From Streptomyces sp. R44 (GTDB lineage Bacteria > Actinomycetota > Actinomycetes > Streptomycetales > Streptomycetaceae): a stretch of 64,000 nt of DNA. Below are positions 59,212 through 64,000 of the stretch, in pieces. Where the stretch lies: NCBI RefSeq assembly GCF_041053105.1, contig NZ_CP163444.1:2108001-2172000 (forward strand), in the 5' to 3' direction. A program made the position numbers and the translations under genes. Numbering within the stretch: the stretch's first letter is position 1; every line of letters starts with the position of its first letter. The notes under the pieces are model-generated. The model was not told the DNA's origin. It saw nothing but the letters and a program-made list of their open reading frames with translations, and did no database searches.

Positions 59212-60449
59212 GCGGGCGCTCCGGCGGACGGGACGAGCGAGGGGTAGGTGTCGTCGGCGAAGGGTCCGACGATGTTTCCGGCGTGCAGCACGAGGAGCCG
59301 GCGGGGGTGGGCGGCGACGGCCTCGGGGACGGAACCGGCGGCGACGGCGACGAGGTCGGCGCGGGCGCCGGGGGCGAGGCCGTAGTCGGTGAGGCCGAGG
59401 GCGGCGGCGGCCTCGCCGGTGACGAGGGAGGCGGCGAGGGACAGTTCGGGGTCGGTCATGAGCCCGGTCCTGAGGCCGATGATCGTGGCGCGTTCGAGCA
59501 TGTCGGCGGTGCCGTAGGGCCACCAGGTGTCGCGGATGTTGTCGGAGCCCGCGAAGACCCGGACGCCGTGCTCGCGCAGCCGGAGGACGGGCGGTACGGG
59601 GCCGCTCGGGCCGTTGGTCATGATCGCGACGCCGGCGGCGGCGAGGGCGGTGGCGGTCCGGTCGAGTTCGGTGTCGTCGACGCCGCCGAGGGCGTAGGCG
59701 TGGCTGACGGCGACCTTGCCGCCGAGGCCGAGGGCGGCGGTGCGGGCGGCGATGTCCCGCAGCTGGGCGGTGCCGGTCTCGCCGCCGTCGTGGAGGTGCA
59801 GGTCGATGCCCTTGCCGTGGCGCTCGGCGAGTCCGAAGACGGTGTCGAGCTGGCCGGCGGCGTCGCCGTCGAAGCCCACGGGGTCGAGGCCGCCGACGAG
59901 GTCGGCGCCGTCGGCGAGGGCGGCGTCGAGGAGTTCGGCGACGCCGGGCGCGGTGACGACGCCGGACTGCGGGAAGGCGACGAGCTGGATGCCGAGCCGG
60001 TCGCGGAACTTCTCGCGGACGTCGAGGAGGGCGTGCAGGTGGTCGAGGCCGGTGTCGGGGTCGACGTCGACGTGGGAGCGGACGTGTCCGGTGCCGAGGG
60101 AGACCATCCGGCGGGCGAGGGCGGCGGCCCGTTCGGCGACGGGCACCTCCTCGGTGTGCCGGGACTCCCGCTCGGCGGCGATCTGCTCCTGCAGGGTCGC
60201 GGTGGCCCGGTGCGGGCGCCAGGGGGCGCCGAGGAGGGTCTTGTCGAGGTGGGCGTGGCCGTCGACGAGGGCGGGCAGCAGCAGGGCGCCGCCGAGGTGG
60301 AGCGCGCCGGGCGGGGTGGGGCGGCCGGGGACGTGCGTCTCGACGGCGCTCACCCGGCCGTCCCGGAGATGGACGTCGGCGGTGCGGCCGTCGGGGAGGG
60401 TGGCCCCGAGGAGGGCGGTGGGCCTGGGCGGGGCGGAGGCCTCGCTCAT
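59208..60449 (-). CDS. Cytosine deaminase-like amidohydrolase (B)
   Basis: This 413-residue enzyme starts at ATG 60449 after AAGGAG. Motifs are VDGHAHLDKTLLGAPW, GTGHVRSHVDVDPDTGLDHLHALLDVREKF, IDLHLHDGGETGTAQL, VSHAYALGGVDDTELD and FAGSDNIRDTWWPYGTADML. These are parallel to amidohydrolase A, so the two are paralogues that may act on successive or similar substrates. The stop overlaps the permease ATG. A palindromic operator lies 81 bases upstream, shared with the divergent GntR gene. Confidence 0.9.
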   Translation of the reverse strand: MSEASAPPRPTALLGATLPDGRTADVHLRDGRVSAVETHVPGRPTPPGALHLGGALLLPALVDGHAHLDKTLLGAPWRPHRATATLQEQIAAERESRHTEEVPVAERAAALARRMVSLGTGHVRSHVDVDPDTGLDHLHALLDVREKFRDRLGIQLVAFPQSGVVTAPGVAELLDAALADGADLVGGLDPVGFDGDAAGQLDTVFGLAERHGKGIDLHLHDGGETGTAQLRDIAARTAALGLGGKVAVSHAYALGGVDDTELDRTATALAAAGVAIMTNGPSGPVPPVLRLREHGVRVFAGSDNIRDTWWPYGTADMLERATIIGLRTGLMTDPELSLAASLVTGEAAAALGLTDYGLAPGARADLVAVAAGSVPEAVAAHPRRLLVLHAGNIVGPFADDTYPSLVPSAGAPA

Positions 60450-60529
60450 GGTGTCTCCTTCGCAAGGTACGAGTCGCGGGGGCACGCGTCGGGATCCCCC
60501 TGGTGACCGCGGTGTGGCGCAAAGGTAAT

Positions 60530-60558
60530 TGGTATACCGAATACCAGGCAATGCCTGG
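60530..60558. promoter_or_regulatory. Putative GntR operator region between amidohydrolase B and gntR
   Basis: TGGTATACCG (60530-60539) repeats the palindrome found before amidohydrolase A. Overlapping it is GGTAT-N5-ATACC (60531-60545), and then CCAGGCA-A-TGCCTGG (60544-60558). Binding here would control both the divergent gntR and the amidohydrolase-permease operon. Confidence 0.6.
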
Positions 60559-60647
60559 AGGCCCCTCACTTCGGGACCCTCCCGAACCGGTCTGCGAAGA
60601 TCGGGGATGCAACACCGCCTCCGCGCCTCCCGACTGGAGCCCACCCG

Positions 60648-61355
60648 ATGACCACCCCCCGCCCCACCGGCCGCGGCACCGCGATCGGGGACACCCACCT
60701 GTCCCTGCGGGAGCGGGTGTACGTGGAGCTGCGCGAGCGGATCATCGAGGGCGAGTACCCGGCGGGGCTGCGGCTCGTGGAGCGGGAGATCGCCGACGAG
60801 TTGCGGGTCTCCCGGGTGCCGGTGCGCGAGGCGATGCAGCGCCTGGAGTCGGAGGGCTTCCTCTCGGTGCAGCCGCGTCGGGGCTCGGTGGTCGCGGAGT
60901 TCGGCCCGGAGGACGCCGAGTACCTCTTCGACGTCCGGGAGAACCTGGAGGGCCTGGCCGCGCGGCTCGCCGCCCGGCACGCGAGCCCCGAGCGGCTGCG
61001 GGACCTGGAGCGGCTCCTGGCGCGGGGCCGGAAGGCGGCGGAGTCCGGGCGGCTCCGCGAGGCCGTCTCGCTCAACGCCGACTTCCACCGCCGGATCGTC
61101 GAGCTCTCCGGGAACCCGCTCCTGGTGGACCTCATGACCCCGCTCGACTCCCGGCTGCGCCGTCTCTTCCGGCTCACCTCGGCGCAGGCGGACGGCGAGC
61201 CGATGTGCGGGGCGCACGAGCGGCTCTACGAGGCGGTCCGCGACCGCGACGAGGACGGCGCGGAGGCCCTGGCCCGCGCCCACGTGGCCGACACCCGCGC
61301 CTCGACGCAGCGCCTGCTCGCGGCGCTGCCCGACGCGCCCCGGGGTCCCGCCTAG
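60648..61355 (+). CDS. GntR/FadR family transcriptional regulator
   Basis: This 235-residue protein has a winged helix at residues ~20-85 (LRERVYVELRERIIEGEYPAGLRLVEREIADELRVSRVPVREAMQRLESEGFLSVQPRRGSVVAEF). The FCD ligand-binding domain follows (DAEYLFDVRENLEGLAARLAARH, NADFHRRIVELSGNPLLVDLM, HERLYEAVRDRDEDGAEALARAHVADT, with metal-binding His/Asp positions). It is divergent from the amidohydrolase-permease operon and likely represses it, and probably amidohydrolase A as well. Confidence 0.94.
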   Translation: MTTPRPTGRGTAIGDTHLSLRERVYVELRERIIEGEYPAGLRLVEREIADELRVSRVPVREAMQRLESEGFLSVQPRRGSVVAEFGPEDAEYLFDVRENLEGLAARLAARHASPERLRDLERLLARGRKAAESGRLREAVSLNADFHRRIVELSGNPLLVDLMTPLDSRLRRLFRLTSAQADGEPMCGAHERLYEAVRDRDEDGAEALARAHVADTRASTQRLLAALPDAPRGPA

Positions 61356-61558
61356 CCCGCCTTCCGCAGCGCCGTCCGGACGGCCGCCAGGTCCTCGCCC
61401 GAGGCGAGGCCCGCGTGGTGGAGGCGGAGTTCGGTCGCGCCCGCCTCGCGGGCCCGCTCGGCGTCCCGGGCCGGCGACCCGGGCGTGCCGCCCATGCCGG
61501 TGACGATCGGGAGGTTGACGGCGAGGACGGTCCCCGCGCTCGCGTGGCCCGACTTCAC
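61352..61558 (-). CDS. Small conserved-looking protein downstream of kdgD
   Basis: This 68-residue frame starts at GTG 61558, which overlaps the kdgD stop (GTGA). It ends at a TAG overlapping the stop of the convergent GntR gene. The sequence VLAVNLPIVTGMGGTP and AREAGATELRLHHAGLASGEDLAAVRTALRKAG resembles the C-terminal beta-alpha end of a TIM-barrel protein, but it is too short for a whole barrel. It may be a real small gene or a remnant of a longer one. Translational coupling is the main support. Confidence 0.45.
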   Translation of the reverse strand: MKSGHASAGTVLAVNLPIVTGMGGTPGSPARDAERAREAGATELRLHHAGLASGEDLAAVRTALRKAG

Positions 61559-62487
61559 GCGCCGAGTTCCTTCACCAGGGCGCGGCCGCGCTCGACGAGC
61601 CGGGCGAGCGCGTGGAGGTGCTCGGGGGCGGGCTCGCTGAGCGGGGGCCGCACCGGGCCGACGTCGAGGCCCTCCATGCGTACCGCCGCCTTGACGAGCG
61701 AGACGGCGTATCCCCGGCCCTGGGCGCGGAGTTCGACGAGCGGCCGGTAGAAGCCGTCGACCAGCAGGTTGACGGTGGCGTCGTCGCCGGAGGCGAGGGC
61801 CCGGTGGTAGGCGAGGGCGAGGGCGGGGGCGAAGCAGAAGACGGCGGAGGAGTAGAGGGTGACGCCGATGCCCCGGTAGGCGGCGCCGGTGAGTTCGGCG
61901 GTCGGCAGGCCGTTGAAGTAGAGCAGGTCGAGCCCTGCGGCGCGGACGGCGCTGATGATCCGCTGCATCAGGCCGAGGTCGCCGAGGCCGTCCTTGAGAC
62001 CGATGACGCCGTCGGTGCGGGCGAGGGCGACGGCGGTGTCGGGGGTGAGGACGGCGTTGTCCCGCTGGTAGACGATGACGTCGAGCGAGGTGGCGGCGGC
62101 GAGTTCGGTGTAGTGGCGGAGCAGCCCGGCCTGGTCGGCGACGACGAGGTACGGGGGCATGGCGAGGAGCCCGTCGGCGCCGGCCTCCTCGGCGAGGCGC
62201 GCGTACCGGACGGCGAGGGCGGTGCCGTAGCCGGTGCCGGCGACGACGGGGACGCGGCCCGCGGTCTCCTCGACGGCGGCGGCGACGCAGTCCCGGAACT
62301 CCTCGGGGGTGAGGGCGTGGAACTCGCCGGTGCCGCAGCAGGCGAAGACGGCCGCCGCGCCCGTGTCGACGCCGGCACGGACGTGGGCGCGGAAGGTGGC
62401 GAGGTCGACGGAGCCGTCGGGTGCGAAGGCGGTGACGGGGAAGAACAGCAGGCCGTCGAGGCGGCCGGCGAGCGGGGCAGTGGTCAC
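61555..62487 (-). CDS. kdgD: 5-dehydro-4-deoxyglucarate dehydratase
   Basis: This 310-residue member of the DapA/NAL superfamily starts at GTG 62487 after GGGAGC. It converts 5-keto-4-deoxyglucarate to 2-ketoglutarate semialdehyde, water and CO2. Motifs include GLLFFPVTAFAPDGSVDLATFRAHVRAGVDTGAAAVFACCGTGEFHALTPEEF (the subfamily-typical CCGTGEF in place of GTTGE), VIVYQRDNAVLTPD (catalytic Tyr) and VIGLKDGLGDLGLMQRI (Schiff-base Lys). It is divergent from udh, consistent with an oxidative uronate pathway. Confidence 0.93.
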   Translation of the reverse strand: MTTAPLAGRLDGLLFFPVTAFAPDGSVDLATFRAHVRAGVDTGAAAVFACCGTGEFHALTPEEFRDCVAAAVEETAGRVPVVAGTGYGTALAVRYARLAEEAGADGLLAMPPYLVVADQAGLLRHYTELAAATSLDVIVYQRDNAVLTPDTAVALARTDGVIGLKDGLGDLGLMQRIISAVRAAGLDLLYFNGLPTAELTGAAYRGIGVTLYSSAVFCFAPALALAYHRALASGDDATVNLLVDGFYRPLVELRAQGRGYAVSLVKAAVRMEGLDVGPVRPPLSEPAPEHLHALARLVERGRALVKELGA

Positions 62488-62526
62488 GAGCGCTCCCAGG
62501 GAAGTCCGTCGTACATAGTTATGACT

Positions 62527-62544
62527 TTCATCCATATACATGAA
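62527..62544. promoter_or_regulatory. Palindrome in the kdgD/udh divergent region
   Basis: TTCATCCATATACATGAA is an imperfect 18-bp palindrome (14 of 18 positions), strikingly AT-rich for this genome. It sits 40-57 bases upstream of the kdgD start. It is probably the operator for a pathway regulator not identified here. Confidence 0.5.
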
Positions 62545-62604
62545 CGCTGACCTCAGGCACGCTAGAGCAGCCGCGATCGGCCGGTCAAGGCGATTGCGCG
62601 CGTC

Positions 62605-62645
62605 CGTCAAGCTTCTTGACGCTCCGTCGGGCGCCTCCCTAGCGT
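62605..62645 (+). promoter_or_regulatory. Promoter with overlapping inverted repeat upstream of udh
   Basis: CGTCAAG-CTT-CTTGACG (62605-62621) is a perfect 7-bp inverted repeat that includes a TTGACG -35 hexamer (62616-62621). An 18-base spacer leads to TAGCGT (62640-62645) as -10. This looks like a HrdB-type promoter with an operator over its -35. Confidence 0.5.
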
Positions 62646-62702
62646 GTCCATGGATGTGAATGCCACTCAGGTGACTGCCACTCGACGGAGGAGACCCGCT
62701 CC

Positions 62703-63512
62703 ATGACCGCACCCCGCACCGTCCTGCTCACCGGCGCCGCCGGGGGCGTCGGCACCCTGATGCGGGAGCTGCTGCCCCCGTACGGCCACGAGCTCCGTCT
62801 CCTCGACGTCGCCCCCGTCCCCGGCGCCCCGGACGCGATCACCGCCGACCTCGCGGACCGCGCGGCGCTGCGCGATGCCGTCCGGGGCGTCGACGCGATC
62901 ATGCACCTGGCGGGCATCTCCCTGGAGGCCGACTTCGACAAGATCATGGCCGCCAACATCGCCGGCACGCACCACCTCTACGAGGCCGCCCGCGAGGAGG
63001 GCGTCCGGCGCGTGGTCTTCGCCTCCAGCAACCACGCGGTCGGCTTCACCCGGCGCCCGCGCGAGGGCGAGCCGCCGATCCCGGTCGACACCCCGCACCG
63101 GCCCGACACCTTCTACGGCCTCTCCAAGTGCTTCGGCGAGGACCTGGCCCAGCTCTACTGGGACCTGCACGGGATCGAGACGGTCTCCCTCCGCATCGGC
63201 TCCTGCTTCCCGGAGCCCACCTCGGTACGGATGCTCTCGATCTGGCTCAGCCCCGCCGACTGCGCCCGTCTCCTGCACGCCGCCCTCACCGCCGAGGACG
63301 TGGCCCACACCCTCGTGTACGGCTCCTCAGCCAACACGCGCGCGTGCTGGGACCTCTCCACGGCCCGGGCGCTCGGCTACGCGCCGGAGGACGACTCGGA
63401 GGCGTACGCGGAGAAGCTGATCGCCGAGAAGGGCCTCCCGGCCGAGGGCAGCGCGGACGATCTCTACCTGGGCGGCCACTTCTGCGTGGACCCGCCCCGC
63501 TGGCCGCACTGA
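62703..63512 (+). CDS. udh: Uronate dehydrogenase (NAD+)
   Basis: This 269-residue extended SDR-type protein starts at ATG 62703 with GGAGGAG eight bases upstream. The NAD loop is VLLTGAAGGVGTLM (residues 8-21). IMHLAGIS, VVFASSNHAVGFTRRP and YGLSKCFGEDLAQLY (Tyr138, Lys142) are characteristic of uronate dehydrogenases, which oxidise glucuronate or galacturonate to aldarolactones. A TGSCFPEP-like stretch and YLGGHFC end follow. Divergent kdgD supports assignment to the oxidative uronate pathway. Confidence 0.9.
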   Translation: MTAPRTVLLTGAAGGVGTLMRELLPPYGHELRLLDVAPVPGAPDAITADLADRAALRDAVRGVDAIMHLAGISLEADFDKIMAANIAGTHHLYEAAREEGVRRVVFASSNHAVGFTRRPREGEPPIPVDTPHRPDTFYGLSKCFGEDLAQLYWDLHGIETVSLRIGSCFPEPTSVRMLSIWLSPADCARLLHAALTAEDVAHTLVYGSSANTRACWDLSTARALGYAPEDDSEAYAEKLIAEKGLPAEGSADDLYLGGHFCVDPPRWPH

Positions 63513-63768
63513 ACGGGCCGCACCGGGCAGGGGGCTCCGGCGGCGCCGTACAGGGGGGTACGCAGGACCCGGCCGGACTGATACGGGGGAGCCGGCCGGG
63601 GCCCGGGCCGCGGTGCGCCTCGGCGCACGTGACCAGCTCACCGTAGGCGCGGTCGAAGATCATCGCGAGCCGCGGAACGCGGCAGCTGTCCGGATTGCGC
63701 GGTGGGTTGGCGCAAAGAAGCAGGCGCGCACACGGCGATGCGCCCCCTGTCTTTCCGGTGCGCCCCCG

Positions 63769-64000
63769 TCAGCGGCCCGCCCGGAGCGTCCCGGACGGCG
63801 ACTCGCCGAACTTCTCCCGGTAGCGGGCCGCGAACCGCCCCTGGTGGGCGAAACCCCAGCGCCAGGCCACCTCGCTCACGCTCACCTCGTCCGGTGCGGC
63901 CGCCCGCAGCTCCTCGCGGACCCGGTCGAGGCGGACCTCCCGCACGTACGCCATCGGCGACATCCCCACGTACTCCCGGAAGGACTCCTGGAGGCGGCGG
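63769..64000 (-). CDS. AraC family transcriptional regulator, C-terminal part (gene continues beyond window)
   Basis: The frame runs off the window end. The visible ~77 residues carry the second half of an AraC DNA-binding domain: RRLQESFREYVGMSPMAYVREVRLDRVREELRAAAPDEVSVSEVAWRWGFAHQGRFAARYREKFGESPSGTLRAG. The WGFAHQGRFAARYREKFGESP segment is the conserved recognition-helix signature. The sensor domain is outside. The gap to udh (63513-63768) holds no recognised gene. Confidence 0.88.
   Translation of the reverse strand, partial: RRLQESFREYVGMSPMAYVREVRLDRVREELRAAAPDEVSVSEVAWRWGFAHQGRFAARYREKFGESPSGTLRAGR

Overview
The window is very GC-rich, with short gaps, frequent GTG starts, purine-rich ribosome binding sites and gene families typical of Streptomyces. 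One block runs from a PiT phosphate transporter through a cobalamin operon to an LAETG cell-wall protein. As I recall it, this resembles the pitH2 to SCO1860 region of S. coelicolor. No rRNA, tRNA, integrase, transposase or CRISPR array was seen. Assignments rest on reading protein motifs by eye; no database search was run.

Layout. 1-5 kb: end of an SDR gene, an envelope-stress type operon (two Asp23/Gls24 proteins, DUF6286 and AmaP-like membrane proteins) with a divergent Asp23-like gene, a crotonase and a small HTH protein. 5-11 kb: ABC-F ATPase, secreted zinc protease, VOC protein, a protein of unknown function and an alpha/beta hydrolase. 11-22 kb: PHO-box PiT transporter with a small membrane partner and a strong terminator; a B12 riboswitch leading the cobD-cobQ-chlID-cobO-cobB operon; a ZIP transporter; and a CobE-like domain open in frame into CobC. 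22-26 kb: LAETG-anchored protein, then an iron-box controlled pair (penicillin-acylase-like enzyme plus siderophore-type acyltransferase) that looks like a desferrioxamine acylation accessory locus (desG/desH). 26-38 kb: amidohydrolase, secreted TolB-like protein, two class V aminotransferases, and three regulator/target pairs placed back to back (MarR/old yellow enzyme, GlxA-type AraC/MFS, cupin-AraC/quinone oxidoreductase), with a DsbA-type oxidoreductase and a GNAT. 38-41 kb: ketoglutarate semialdehyde dehydrogenase, divergent IclR and a cupin. 41-45 kb: polytopic membrane protein coupled to a NarL-type two-component system. 45-51 kb: single-pass protein, penicillin-binding transpeptidase, small membrane protein, HEAT-like repeat protein and MFS exporter. 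51-56 kb: two overlapping PP2C/SpoIIE phosphatase sensors. 56-61 kb: two paralogous cytosine-deaminase-like amidohydrolases, an APC permease and a GntR regulator, linked by a shared TGGTATACCA palindrome. 61-64 kb: kdgD and uronate dehydrogenase, divergently transcribed, and the end of an AraC regulator.

How the genes fit together. The cobalamin block is controlled by B12, the phosphate transporter by PhoP and the acylase pair by iron (DmdR/IdeR type), judged from their cis elements. Udh, KdgD and the semialdehyde dehydrogenase 22 kb away supply three enzymes of the oxidative uronate route to 2-oxoglutarate; glucarate dehydratase is not in the window. The GntR, amidohydrolase and permease genes look like an uptake and deamination or ring-opening pathway for an unknown nitrogenous compound and are the best candidate for an undescribed catabolic system. 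Several intergenic spaces carry related inverted-repeat elements (44.6-44.9, 47.6 and 51.3-51.4 kb) that look like REP/MITE-type repeats.
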